Of a stretch of DNA of 64,000 bases, positions 49,901 through 61,910 are shown one piece after another (position 1 is the first letter of the stretch; the number at the start of each line of letters is the position of its first letter). Under the pieces are notes generated by a model that was not told the DNA's origin, ran no database searches, and worked only from the letters and a program-made list of their open reading frames with translations. The stretch spans positions 682,001-746,000 of the forward strand of contig CM022369.1 of the NCBI GenBank assembly GCA_011800155.1. The letters run 5' to 3'. A program made the translations under genes and the position numbers. This DNA is from Flammulina velutipes. Its lineage: Eukaryota; Basidiomycota; Agaricomycetes; Agaricales; Physalacriaceae.

Positions 49901-51393
49901 GGATTCCAGCGAATGCATCCAACTGATATGCTTGACTTGAGGACACACGAACGCAAGATTCACGACCAAAACGCACCAGAGAGCCTGTTTTTGATATCCG
50001 CGAAGTGTCATGTTGAATGTCTGTGCTGGTTCCATTTCCTTCAGATCTTTGTCTCCGCGTTGGGCACTATAGATACTACGATGAAACCCTCAAACAAGAA
50101 CAAGAGAGCAAGATCTTACCGCTGATAGATAACATCTAAGTCACCCTTCGAAAGATCCTCGCCGTCTTCCACTTCAATTTCCTCGCCGTCACCCACTATT
50201 TCCGTCTTGCGATTGGCTTTGGTGGTGTTGGGGATAACATCAATAGGCTTATCAAGCTTCACGTTTGCTCCAGATTGTGGACTAAGACCTATCACTTCGA
50301 ACAATTTGAGTAATCCTGTCTTGCGTTCACGTAGATTTGTCTCCTCCTGGGTCTCCGCGCCCTCCATTATGGGGCCGTCTTTGGAAAGGGCAACGGGCAT
50401 GAAAGCTGAAGGGAGCATGAAGACGTCCACGGTGATAATGAGACTGGCGCCTGTGCAAAGTCGATCAGGACAGTCTGTCATCTTGCCACGTAGTTCGACA
50501 ACATCTAGAAGTAGTTCACGTCTGAGAATGTCGGATATACGAAAAAGCACATATATACATACTGAGATCGAGTAGGTGCGCAACCCATGATGCCGTATCT
50601 TGAGGGAGACGACCGAACTCTAATAAACTTTAATAGATGACTTGGGTCAGGTGCGAAAGAGCGTACCGAAGCCTTTGCTGTTGTAAAGCCTGACATTGGT
50701 ATCCGCCTTCTTTCGATTAAAAGGCTTGGCTGTCTGCGGTTTGAACATTGTTGCAATAGAAATTTGTTTCTTTTTGCCTGTCTTGGTCTCTGCGCTACGC
50801 GTCTGCTTCGTAGACTTTGGATTGTCGCTTGGTTTGTTTCGAAGAATTTGAACGATATCGTTTGGTTTGATGTAGCCTCTGCCAGAAACATTACTCCAGG
50901 CATTAGGGATGAGGAATTCGCCGATGAAGCATGGCTCTGGTAGCACAGAGGGATTGGGTGCTTCAATAGGAACAGGTGACGCCATTCGTTGCCTTTTTGC
51001 TGGTGGTTGTGATGGTTTTGGAGACTGTCTCCGAGAGCGTGTAGGTTTAAGGGAAGAAGAGGGAGAGTCTGAACGCATCGATACGTGATCTGAAAAGGAG
51101 CTGACGCTGGAGGCGCGAGGAATGTCGTCCGCAGGAGAGCTGACCTCGATGTCACTCTCTCCAGAAAGCTCGTAGATTTCATGAGGTATCGGCCGTTTTC
51201 CCTTCGCTTTTTCCGACTGCTGCACGGGCTGTGCCGCGTTTTCTTCGTCGCTGCCTTGCAAGAAGAGAGGCTCCGGCACGACTACGTCTGCCACTTGGGC
51301 AACCGCACCGTCAATGAGCATCGCGACATTCTCGCTATCAGATTCATCTGGGTCGGCGAAGAAGAGGCTGCCAGCGTCAGAATCGTTGGCCAT
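46968..51393 (-). CDS. RAD5: DNA helicase / ubiquitin ligase RAD5 (HLTF type)
   Basis: Polyubiquitinates PCNA and reverses stalled forks in error-free damage tolerance. Twenty-one exons sum to 1,130 aa: 50667-51393, 50563-50619, 50120-50504, 49977-50066, 49851-49922, 49655-49801, 49602-49606, 49529-49531, 49462-49477, 49020-49411, 48861-48971, 48765-48807, 48663-48710, 48467-48608, 48275-48420, 47868-48222, 47683-47818, 47397-47644, 47312-47338, 47225-47261, 46968-47173. The HIRAN domain begins at [12 protein letters not shown] (about 155). Helicase motif I ADEMGMGKT is residues 493-501 and motif II LDEAH is 639-643. The C3HC4 RING (863-907, CPICLD to CPTC) is embedded between the helicase lobes. 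Motif [11 protein letters not shown] lies near 1064. Domain order and size match yeast Rad5 (1,169 aa). It is divergent from CCT7 (119 bp). Confidence 0.95.
49462..49606 (-). other. RAD5: Micro-exon cluster encoding the RAD5 Walker A motif
   Basis: Three consecutive exons of 5 nt (TGATG, 49602-49606), 3 nt (AAA, 49529-49531) and 16 nt (49462-49477) lie between introns of 48, 70, 51 and 50 nt. All four introns start with GT and end with AG. Joined to GC of the previous exon and G of the next, they spell Ala-Asp-Glu-Met-Gly-Met-Gly-Lys-Thr. Skipping the 3-nt exon keeps the frame but gives ADVGMGKT, losing the near-invariant Glu-Met of SNF2 motif I. This makes the 3-nt exon very likely real. Confidence 0.85.
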
Positions 51394-51512
51394 GAAAATG
51401 AGCTAGTAGTAGTACTAGTAAGTTGGGCGAAAGCGTGTCACGAGAACGCGAATTTAGAGTGCTGGCAAGCAATGATAAACAACTCGTTCTCTTCCATCCA
51501 TCCATCTTCAAA

Positions 51513-53448
51513 ATGCAGCGTGGACTTCCCATGGTAAACGCCAGTCATTCATGATTTATTTCCTTGTCTAAAATTCCATCCAGCAACCGACTGTTGTCCT
51601 GCTCAAAGAGGGGACCGATACATCGCAAGGAAAAGGTCAATTGCTCTCAAATATCGCAGCATGCTTGGCCATATCAGAGACGCTCGCTACGACTCTTGGA
51701 CCGCGAGGAATGGACAAGCTCATTGTCTCTGAGCGCGGTGATGCTCAGATTACCAACGATGGCGCGACAATCTTGAAGCTCCTGGAAATCGTGCATCCCG
51801 CTGCACGGACACTCGTAGACATCGCCCGTGCCCAAGACGCCGAAGTCGGAGACGGAACCACAAGTGTCGTTCTATTGGCCGCCCAGCTATTGAAGGAAGT
51901 TCGTGGTTACATCGAGGAGGGTATTAGCCCTCATATAATTATGAAAGGCTTCAGAAAAGCGTCCCAGCTCGTGCGTGCTTTCTATCTGGTAGAAGCTCAA
52001 AACTGATGCATTTTAGGCTATCGACCGAATCAAGGAGATCCAGGTCACTGTAGACAAATCTGATTCAGAGTACGTCGGTTTTTTTTCTGAATCGCGTTCA
52101 ATCCAATCTCAATTATCCCAGACGTTTCCGCTCCCTGTTACTTAAATGCGCCTCAACATCCATGTCTTCTAAACTCATTCATTCCGAGAAACCTTTCTTC
52201 TCCAAAATGGTTGTCGACGCAGTCCAAAGTCTCGACCAGGATGACCTTGACGAATCTCTTATCGGTGTCAAAAAAATCCCTGGTGGCGGCATGCAAGACT
52301 CTCAATTGATTCAAGGTGTATCATTCAAGAAGACATTTACCTACGCTGGAGCCGAGCAACAGCCAAAATCATTCACAAACCCCAAAATCCTTTGCCTCAA
52401 TGTCGAGCTCGAGCTGAAGGCCGAGAAGGATAACGCTGAAGTCCGTGTGGAGGCGGTCTCAGACTATCAGGCCATTGTCGATGCAGAATGGGAGATCATC
52501 TACCGTAAACTAGACGCGATCGAAAAGACAGGCGCCAAAGTCGTTCTTAGCAAGCTTCCTATTGGTGATCTGGCGACGCAGTATTTCGCTGATCGCGATA
52601 TCTTCTGCGCGGGGCGCGTTGGCAGTGGAGATTTGAAACGAGTCATCCAGGCTGTGGGTGGATCGATACAATCGACATGCTCTGATATACACGCCGAGCA
52701 TCTGGGCACTTGTGGCAAGTTCGAGGAGAAGCAGATTGGCGGAGAGCGCTACAACCTTTTCCAAGAGTGTCCGAAGGCGAAGACTTGCACTTTACTTCTT
52801 CGCGGAGGCGCTGAGCAATTCATCGAAGAGGTGGAGCGAAGTCTGCACGACGCAATTATGGTCGTCAAACGTGCCGTTCGCAATGGTGATGTCGTGGCTG
52901 GTGGAGGCGCGATCGAGGTCAGAAATATCTACTCTTCTTGTTGTGTAGTAGCTGATTCAAGGCACAAAGATGGACCTATCTGCGCACATTCGGAAACATG
53001 CTTTGACGATCTCCGGAAAGCAACAGTTTATCCTGATCGCATTTGCCAAGGCCTTGGAGGTGATTCCACGCCAGATATGTGATAATGCGGGCCTGGATTC
53101 TACGGACATCTTGAACAAGTTGCGTAACAAACACCGCGATGGCGAAAAGTGGTACGGTGTCGATGTTGACGGGGCCACTGGTGTCCGGAACAATATGGAC
53201 GCGTTTGTCTGGGAGCCAAGTCTCGTCAAGCTTAATGCGATCAGTAGCGCCACTGAAGCTGCCTCGTTGATTCTGAGTGTAGATGAGACTGTCAGGAATC
53301 CTCAGAGTGAGCAGGTGCGAAACGTTTAATCTGCTCATTCCATGGTTCAATATACTCACTGTTTTAGGGTGGTCCTGGACCCAGAGCTCCCCCAGGCACA
53401 GCCCAGCGGGCAATGAGAGGTCGTGGTCGCGGAATGCCGCGTCGGTAA
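51513..53448 (+). CDS. CCT7: Chaperonin TRiC/CCT subunit eta
   Basis: One of eight ATPase subunits of the cytosolic chaperonin that folds actin and tubulin. Exons 51513-51533, 51584-51970, 52017-52069, 52122-52917, 52970-53314 and 53368-53448 give 560 aa. The N-terminus [19 protein letters not shown] and the tail ending in an [14 protein letters not shown] basic stretch are typical of the eta subunit. Nucleotide-binding motifs [16 protein letters not shown] and GDGTTS are intact, as is GGGAIEMDLS in the second equatorial half and [19 protein letters not shown]. The first coding exon is only 21 nt. It shares a short divergent promoter region with RAD5. Confidence 0.95.
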
Positions 53449-53705
53449 AGGCTACTGAATAGGTGACGCTATTCATCCGCCCTAGTGAAATAAACAACGT
53501 AGATTTTCGTGCTTGACTTGATTGGCTGGAACCGGACCGGAAAAGGCAAATCTTCTTGTACACGATCGCGCAATTGTGGATATTCAGAACGCAATGTCGC
53601 TCGCCAAATATGAAGATATCTCGCCATCATGTGTCCTTGTGGGCTGATAAAACTCAAGAAGGTTACGTACGTTTCTAAGCTGCTTATCGCCTGCCCCACT
53701 GGAAA

Positions 53706-55949
53706 ATGTCGACCGTTCTCCCACCCACCGTGAAAGCGGACGAACCACCAGTGTACGATGGTTCGTCACAAGGGGACCGCTCTTCTATCGACAAGAAGGA
53801 CGGCATTGTATCAGGCATTCCTCCTCTGGCCGCTGTGAATGATACGCCCACTGGACTTTTTGCCCATTGGCGCAATCGACGCAAGAGGAATTACGACCTC
53901 GACGCAATTGCGACTCAAGCCTCGGTCTTCGATGATCCGAATACTCTGGAGCACTATCGACCTCCTCCACAGTACGAGAACACTCACCGCTTCGATCCAT
54001 TAGCGCGGTGGACGTGGCGCGAGGAAAAGGTACGCTCATTCGATATTAAATACTCTCATATTGAACATTCTACAGAGCCTGGTCCGTAAGATAGACTTGA
54101 AGATAATGATTTGGGCCGCTATTATGTTTTTCGCGCTCGACTTGGACCGCGGCAATCTTTCTCAGGCGAATACGGATAACTTCCTTGAGGATTTGGGTAT
54201 GACGACCAACGATTACAACCTGGGAAACACACTTTTCCGTCTATCTTTCCTTATTGCTGGTATGTCTGCGTCTTTCTTTATCCTAAATCCCTTTTGAAAT
54301 GGATATAGAGCTTCCCTCGCAACTGATCTCAAAACGAGTTGGACCCGACATCTGGATTCCAACCCAGGTAAGCGAACCATCTGGACAGACGCAATTTTAT
54401 TCATGTGTTCAGATGGTGTTATGGAGCACCGTCGCGTTTGCCCAATTCTGGCTACAGGGGAGAGCTTCATTCTTGGCTTGCAGGTAAATGAATATTCATG
54501 TCCTATTAAATATGTTACTTACACCCTGACAAAGGTTCCTGCTCGGCTTCCTTCAAGGCGGTTTCATTCCTGACGTCGTGCTTTACTTGTCCTACTTCTA
54601 CACCAAGAATGAACGTACGGATTCAAGCGTTAACACCAGTCCTGACCGCTGATTACAACTTCTTACAGTCCCCATACGCTTAGCATTCTTCTGGATATCC
54701 AACTACCTTTCAGACATCATTAGCGCGTTCTTGGCGACAGGTATCCTTAGGATGAGGGGTATCGGCGGTCGCGAGGGATGGCGGTACTTGTTCCTCATTG
54801 AAGGCCTCTTGACTCTGTTCTGCGGCATAATATCCTTCTTCATGATGCCAGCTGGTCCCACGCAGACCAAGAACTGGTTTAGGCCGAAAGGATGGTTCAC
54901 AGATAAACAAGAGGTTATCATGGTTAACCGGTAAGCTTTCGCGCTCTGTTATATAATTGACTATCTTTTCTTATTGCTCTTTCATCCAGCGTGCTACGTG
55001 ACGATCCTTCGAAATCCGATATGCACAATCGCCAAGGACTCTCAGCCAAGATGATATTTGAGGCATTATGCGATTGGAGGATGTGGCCAATATATGTTCT
55101 TGGGCTCGTACACATGAGTACGTGATACCTAACTTGACCGCGATCCGTCCCAGCTGATTCTGAGCTATAGTGCCTGTCGGACCTCCCCAGACGTATCTTA
55201 CACTCTCTTTACGAAACCTCGGTTTCAACACGACAGAGTCGAACTTGCTCTCTATTCCCTCTACTATTATCGGCATGATCATGCTCCTCTTCACAGCTTT
55301 CCTATCCGAAACGATAGATAGTAGAGTCATTGCCACTGTGGTCCTACAGTTCTGGGCGCTGCCGCTCCTCATTGCATTGTACACATTCAACAACTCGACT
55401 TCCGACTGGGTTTATTTCGCTGTGGTTACGCTGGTTACAGGTTTCCCTTATGTTCATCCTATCCGTGCGTGCACTTTTTGAAGTTGCACAGCGACAGCTG
55501 ACCTTGATGATACAGAGGTGGCATGGGCGTCTCGGAATTCGTACAGCGTGCGAACACGTACTGTGTCTGCGAGCGTGTACAATATGTTCGTCCAGAGTGG
55601 CGCTATTATATATGTCAGCTCGTCCCTTCGCCGCTTCTTCATCTGTTTTCTGACAACATTCAAGGCCAACATTTACCGAGCGGACGATAAGCCACTCTAC
55701 AAGCGGGGCAATCGTACTCTCATCGCCATATGCTCAATGAATATTGTACTATATGCTCTTGTCTGGCTGTTCTATCGAACGTTGAACAAGAAGAGAGCAG
55801 CTAAATGGAATGCAATGACTAAAGAAGTATTTTCTGTCTTGCTTTTCAAATGTACTGGCGCTTATTACTTCTCACAGGACCAAGACGAGTACTTCAAAAC
55901 GACCAAAGATGAAGGGAATGCGAGATTAGACTTCCGATTTGCTTACTGA
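53706..55949 (+). CDS. MFS transporter, DAL5-like anion:cation symporter family
   Basis: Plasma-membrane permease of the family that includes allantoate, pantothenate and nicotinate transporters. Eleven exons, 53706-54029, 54076-54259, 54309-54367, 54413-54483, 54535-54614, 54669-54930, 54990-55117, 55171-55464, 55516-55613, 55665-55826 and 55878-55949, give 577 aa. After a long hydrophilic N-terminus (about 115 residues), TM1 carries [19 protein letters not shown], the family signature, followed by [18 protein letters not shown] and [21 protein letters not shown]. The centre ([18 protein letters not shown], then [21 protein letters not shown]) and the later [24 protein letters not shown] split over exons also fit. 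The substrate cannot be read from sequence. No operon-like partner is present. Confidence 0.9.
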
Positions 55950-56126
55950 TTTCCTTACACCTCGAAATTGATACAAATTTAACTGCAAAGACTTGTAAAT
56001 GTAAGTAATTCTTGATGATGAACTAAATCAGTTGGAGCAAGTGACTGGCGCAACCAAAAGCATTGCAGAAAGGTTGATTATCCACAAGACCTAAGTATCA
56101 TTCACCACCAGAGATAATTTAAATGT

Positions 56127-57656
56127 TTACTGTTGGCGAATTTGTCTCCTGACCTTCCTCCGAAGTTGCACCTTTCGTTCAGCCTCCTTAAATCTTGACA
56201 AAAGCTCTTTTTCATCAACAAACTTGTTACCGACGTCGACGAACTTGAGGTCAGGACGACCAGGCTGGCGTAGACGTTGAATAGGCTTGGGCTTCAGAAC
56301 GTACGAGGGAGTTGGGACGCGAGCCTTGACGCGAGCATCATCTACTTTGAGTTTCTTCGATAACTCAAGACGCTTAGCATGAGCTTGTGAGCGTTCAAGA
56401 GCACCAGGGAGCACCAATGGCTGACGTAGATGTCAGCAAGAGAATCAAAAGTCATACAGTCAAACTCACAGCGCCAGATTCTTCTGCAGTTTCCCAATAG
56501 AGCCGCTCGTAACGGTCTCGAGCTGCTTGACGACCTGGTTCCTCTTCAATTTCATCTGAAAGAGCAGCTAATCGCCAAGTATCTGAGTCCGTATGTGATT
56601 TCGGGTCGACCTTCAAGAGAAATTCCATTCCTGCTCGGAATCCTGTTTGTAGCGGTATGTTCTAGCACGGATAAGTCAGAATAATGACGAGAAGAAGACA
56701 ATATTGGACAATGTATCAGATGGAAGAGTCTAAACAGTGACCGGGCGACGTAAGGCACCACCACGTTCAGGTCTTTCAATTCGCGAATGATGATTTGTCT
56801 CGTCGCAAACAAAGGTGGGAAATGAAAAGACAGACCTGCTACTCGAAGAAGAGCACACCATTGTTGTAAGCGCCCGGGTGCACAGGGACATCGATAGTGC
56901 TTACCTAGAGTAGAAGTAATCAGTAATATGTTTCAAAACAACGGAAACGGAGGGTCAGGAAATTTGTAAAGTTTTAACCATCAAGGTGTCTTCAAGACTA
57001 ATCGTATAGTACATCATGCGAGAAACAATGGCAAGTGCAACTAACCTTTGTCCAATCCTTTTCCAGTCCCTTCAGGCGGAGAATTGCGTCTATGCGTCCA
57101 ATGCTCAGGTGGTATTTCTTGGCAAGCTCTCGCAAGGTGAATTGAAGCGGGTCTTTCAGGTGTAGTTGCCATATTTCCTCGCATATAGCGTCGGACAACG
57201 GGGGAGGAGGTCGGAAGGATTTGTTCATGGGGAATGGCTGTATGGATAGTATGAGAGGACGGAGAGTGATTATAGAAGGAAAATACGTACTATGTCGTTG
57301 CCCATCCACTTGTTGGGCTTGTTGGCATGCTCAAATTTGTGTCCAACCACCTCCATAAACTGCCGGTAAGACTCGATGACGGGCTCCTCTTCCTCAACGT
57401 CCTTCTGGAGCGCAGCTTCGGAGTCTATTGCGGTAGATTCGGAAGAGTAGTCGTCAGAGGCCACCGGTCTTGAGGCATCGGATTCTACAGTCTCAGACTC
57501 TGTGATGTCCTTGTTGGCATCGGCTGACGAGGATGGTATCGACTGAGATTCACGGACGACCGTCGACGTTGAGAGGCTATGAGAAGTGCTCCCTCGACTG
57601 GGCAGAGGTGTGAATACACGAGCGCATCGTAGAAGGCGGTATGAGCGAGCGAACAT
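56127..57656 (-). CDS. bot1: Mitochondrial small-subunit protein mS45 / Bot1 family
   Basis: Component of the mitoribosomal small subunit (fission yeast Bot1). Well-supported exons are 57291-57656, 57046-57237, 56470-56661 and 56127-56420 (347 aa). The N-terminus MFARSYRLLRCARVF is a good mitochondrial presequence. The family core is PFPMNKSFRPPPPLSDA, then ELAKKYHLSIGRIDAILRLK and GLEKDWTK, followed by LQTGFRAGMEFLL and a Lys/Arg-rich end. Between the second and third of these exons lie 384 bp, far longer than other introns here. Two candidate exons, 56843-56904 and 56750-56798, fit with correct phases and would insert 37 residues, but joining DWTK straight to NIPLQTGF looks closer to the family. 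Central structure uncertain. Confidence 0.82.
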
Positions 57657-57854
57657 GGTTGCGAAATTTTCAAATTTTGACAATTTATAGTCACGTGCGT
57701 GAACCTCGGTCTTCCTGAATGATGAATTACACGCGTCGAAGGCTGTAGATTAAGACGCTGACAAAACTCTGCCTCTGTTTGCCCGATTTATTGAGTGTAT
57801 ATGATATTCGAGGAACAGGATACAAATATACAGAATATAAAGTAATGCCAATCG

Positions 57855-58965
57855 TCAGGCAATATTTTCGGGCCCAATATCCTTGTCTTCTTCAGATGGC
57901 GTGGATAGTGATTCAGCGACCTTCAAGTCCCCCTTCGAGTCATCTGCCTCGATCGACAAGCACCAGAATACTCTCCCGAACGGCTCCTTCCCACCGAACC
58001 CACGCTCACAACACACGAATCTAACTGGCTGTCCGTCCCAATACCGCATAAGATCAAACGATATGCCACCAGGAATACGCAACGCTAGCGATGGATTGAA
58101 TTCGAGGAAACCGTAGCAAAAATCCGTGGTAACAACGTCCTGAGGAGTTCGAACTATATCAGAATGCGGCCAAAATAATGGTTGTCACCTACTTGCGGTC
58201 CAAATGCGATCGAATTCCTGTTCTCCTCAGATGCAAAGAAAGACCGACGTTGGGAGCTAGTCCGAACATTTGACAATGCTAAGTTTTGATGGGCCTCGCG
58301 TAGTTTCTTCCTTGATGAGTGCAAGGTACTAGAGTTGGAAGCATTTGATGTTGATGAGGCAGGCGATGGGTTGACAAGGGCAAGATAGAGGTTTTTGGTG
58401 TCATCCAAAAGAGATGCCGATGGGGGGAACGTCGAAGGTTCTCCCTGCGTGTGAGTGAAGTGCGGCATGGTGGCGACAAGAGGTGACAGAGCCCATGGTT
58501 TCGTGCTTGAGGTTAGGTCATGCTCCAGAACGGGGTCAATGTAACTACGCGGGTTTAGTCAACGACAGTGGCTCCAAGAGAACAAAAGAAGAATACCAAC
58601 TTCATGAATTTGAGGGCAGCGCCAGAACCCCAAGGCAAATTAAGAGGCCTATCGAAAGTATTTCCAAAGAGTACGTCATTCGCAGAATATCGTTTCAAGA
58701 ACCGGCCTGTAGTCCTTTTCAATGAAGGCATGGGGTGCTCAAGGAAGTGGTGACCTTGAACCTGTATGCTCCAAGTTATCCCTTGCCTATCCGGCCTCTT
58801 GAAATATTCGCAGCCTTTATCTCCAGCGAATCCTTTGATGTTGACGACTATCTGGCCCTCAAAGATTTCTGACTGGACGTGGAAGGGGATGTTCGCATTA
58901 ACCAGCGATGTGATGGATTCCAGCGAGTCTACGGAGGAGCCGGCAAGTACTCGGATGGCAGGCAT
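57855..58965 (-). CDS. DUF1769-family protein of unknown function
   Basis: Exons 58755-58965, 58601-58706, 58193-58544 and 57855-58139 give 317 aa. The pattern is that of the fungal DUF1769 family: IVVNIKGFAGDKGCEYF, WSIQVQGRFLKRYSANDVLF, then GNTFDRPLNLPWGSGAALKF, IDPVLEHDL, KPWALSPLVATM and, near the end, DLMRYWDGQPVRFVC. The family appears in fungi and some other eukaryotes and has no established activity. No signal peptide, membrane segment or catalytic motif is evident. The start at 58965 is the first ATG and lies 160 bp from the divergent EFM3 start. Confidence 0.82.
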
Positions 58966-59125
58966 TTGACAGAAATAAAGAGAGGACAGCCCGTAGCGTC
59001 AAGCTTTAAAGCTTTGAGACAAAGTGGCACCATTTTGTAGCGAAGAGAGTTGCGGAGATGCGTCCGAATGGGGATATGCTGATCTCCGCTTTTACTGAGT
59101 ACTCCTTTTACCCTCCCCATCCTCC

Positions 59126-60571
59126 ATGACAGGCAATCCTCGAACTGTGTCTCTTGAACTTTTCCAAATCCTGCGTCAGTTTGCAGCGGTAGTTCCTATT
59201 TCCCAGATCTATTTCCCTCCTCATTTGATAACACAATCCACCCATGATTTTCTTTTGCGACTCATCTGCGAAAATCCTCACTTCGAGGCGTTTCCACCAG
59301 CGTTCTCGTATCGACGATCTTTCTGGAAGTGGACGATCCGCCATCTGGAGTCGGCATGTAGATTCCTTCGTCTGGCTTTCTGGAGATTCTCATGGCTAGA
59401 AGAATCCGGACATTGATATCGATCCTAATTTCTATACCGCTTTGACGGTACCAGATGAAAATGAAAAGTCTCACAGGCAAGTGCTATATATCCCTCTAAC
59501 GAAAAGTGTCTAAGTCTAGTGGCGCAGTACTCTTTCTTTCGCGCTACGGCTGCCGAAACCACCTGCTCCCTCGTTCGTTACTTATTATTGGCGTACGAAT
59601 GCCGACCTTTCTTCCGACTCCAAGGAACTCAGTCCAAATGAGTATATTACGGCAACCCTACTGGAGTCGCGCACTGTTATCGAAAGCGGTACCACTGGCC
59701 TCCGCACTTGGCTTGCTTCTTTCCATCTCGCGCATTTCTTGATTTCACATCCTGGTATTTTTGACTCTGTTGCACTTTTTTGGAGGTATACCTTACTGTT
59801 TCCAGATAATGTTCAGGCAAAACGCGTATTAGAACTTGGTTCAGGCAGTGGCTTTCTTGGGATCATCGTTGGAAGTCTACAGGCCATTCAAAACAACGCT
59901 ACGACCGAACCAACCCGCACCTCAGATAGTTCGATGCTATTCTTAACGGACGTCAATACTGAAGTCCTTGAGAGGTGTATGAGCAATGTCAAACTTCCTT
60001 GCAGTATGATCCAACTTGCCCTTTCTCTATGTTCAATGATTAACATGGTTGTCGCAGATACATTGACATCATCCAGCCGTTGGATTAATTGCAGTACCCT
60101 GGACTGGATGTCCTCACTGGCTTCAGATACATCTGCCATTCGCAAGCAACTGCAAACCGACATAAACTGCGACATTGTGATAGGGGCGGACATTGTAGGA
60201 GTATTGCCTCTGAACTATGTGCTACATTCACCGATGTTGTTTACAGGTCTATGATCCAAGCTTAGTGCCTGCCCTTGTAGCAACACTTTGTATAGCTCTG
60301 GAATGCGTTGCACCTCAGCCTTCGCGAGCTCGATATGCTCTCATAGCCTTGAACGTTAGGAATGCAGAAACGTATTCCTTGTTTAGAAATTCTATAGAAG
60401 GTATATGAGTTTACTTCCACGTACTTCGCACATTACAACGCTTCATTTGCAGCATCCGGCCTCTCAATAGAAGAACTCGAAAATCCTCGACAAGGGAATC
60501 TGTTCTTGGAAGTGGCTAACTGGTCCATCGACCAGGTCGATGGTGTGAGACTAATGAAGATTACAAAATAA
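59126..60571 (+). CDS. EFM3: Protein-lysine methyltransferase EFM3 / EEF2KMT (FAM86) family
   Basis: Seven-beta-strand methyltransferase; relatives trimethylate a lysine of elongation factor 2. Exons 59126-59353, 59400-59476, 59515-59572, 59625-60003, 60058-60194, 60247-60400 and 60453-60571 give 383 aa. The N-terminal FAM86 block has FLLRLICENPHFEAFPPAFS and RRSFWKWTIRHLE. Later come ESGTTGLRTWLA, the SAM-binding VLELGSGSGFLG (189-200) and the post-II motif DIVIGADIVYDPSLVPAL. The first two introns start with GC (59354-59399 GCATGT; 59477-59514 GCAAGT) and the third uses GTTCGT (59573-59624); these are the only joins that keep frame. The segment 101-125 is therefore the least certain. It converges on WSS1 with 60 bp between stops. 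Confidence 0.85.
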
Positions 60572-60631
60572 AGTCGATAGGTGTGGTACATACAAAATGC
60601 AGGCGAAGGTTTCTGCTGAAGAATGTACACA

Positions 60632-61910
60632 CTACGAAGACGTCTTCGTCGTCCCACAAAATGTACAAGTACAAACAATCAACGATATAGGGCCTTCCCC
60701 GCAAATCAGACAAGTCCAGCCAGATGAGCCATGAGGACGATTCGACAAACAAGCATTGCACTGTAAGGCAGTCTGTTTGTTGACGAGGGTGCAAGTGTTA
60801 CATGTCCATCCGTTCGATGTTGTATGTGCCCGCCGTGACGTTGACCCTGGATTTAGCTTTGCGCTTTGAACCGAACTAGACACAGCTCCAGTTGCCTTAA
60901 CTTTGGGCTGCATTCCTGGCCTCGGCGCCTTCGAAGGAGTGATATCTTTGAAGGACGATCCCGCTCGTGACGAGGTTTCCAAGATAAGTACTTCGTCGTC
61001 TTCATCATCCGAATCGCCTGTCAAGTCAATGATGCTGTTCTCAGTAGCCTTCGCCGCTTCTTCTTCCGCGCATACGCCCTGCCCACATATCTTCTCATCA
61101 AGCAGCCTTCTTTCAGCAGCCTGATGTGAGTAAGGTCAACATGATGTAAATGTACGATGGAGTTTCGCGTACCATCACAGCAAGCTCTTGAGGAGACTGG
61201 CCTGACCATGCAGGAAGCGTCCCTCCCAATCTTCGCCCGCCACCATCTCCCATAACCTCACCCAGGCGCTTTCGTTTCTCAGCGGCCTCTAGAGCCCTTG
61301 CTCGGGCTAAATGAGGCGAAACATTATGCGACACGCTTGCCCCCAGACGGTTGCCTTTCGTGTAAAATCCTTCTCCTGCGTATCCGGAACGTACAAGTTT
61401 TTCATACTCGTCTTGTAAGACTGAGAGTAATTTATAGAACCTGTCATCATGTGGTCCGTGGACATTGTGAGTTAACTGTGTATGTTGAGAACTTGATGGC
61501 AGTAGAGTGGAGGGTGGCTTGACTTACTTCATGAAGCATTGTTTGCACGACTTCTTCGACTTCTAGGAATGTGTCCGGATCGTGTGCTGGACGTAGGCGT
61601 AGTAGAATCTTTCGTCCCATGTTGACGTCTGGTGCGCAGCTATAAGAGAAGGAAGCATATTATAGACTCTGACATACTCATGCCTGAAGGACGTCAGGGT
61701 GATTGAATGAACAGGACGATACATTTGGAACTGACCCAGTAGATTTGTTTGATTAGGGAAGAACTCGGCCAGAATTGGGAGCATCCACTTGTGTGAGCGC
61801 ATTATTGGCCTCACCAGAGAAGAAATCTTCTTGAGCATCAACAAAGCCTCGTCAGCCCGTGGACGCCCCTCCAGATGTGTGAGCGCATTGATCCAGGAGT
61901 CAGTAGACAT
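60632..61910 (-). CDS. WSS1: DNA-dependent metalloprotease WSS1 (WLM domain)
   Basis: Degrades proteins crosslinked to DNA and works with SUMO and Cdc48. Exons 61736-61910, 61528-61628, 61173-61475 and 60632-61120 give 355 aa. The WLM core runs from HKWMLPILAEFFPNQTNLL through GRKILLRLRP to the zincin motif HELTHNVHGPHD; His91, His95 and His101 are the expected zinc ligands and Glu92 the base. An acidic SUMO-interacting stretch, SIIDLTGDSDDEDDEVLIL, follows near 220-240. A RanBP2-type zinc finger (WTCNTC, then CNAC; Cys300, 303, 314, 317) is followed by a second, degenerate finger-like Cys cluster at the C-terminus. The first intron is 107 nt, longer than its neighbours. Confidence 0.92.
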
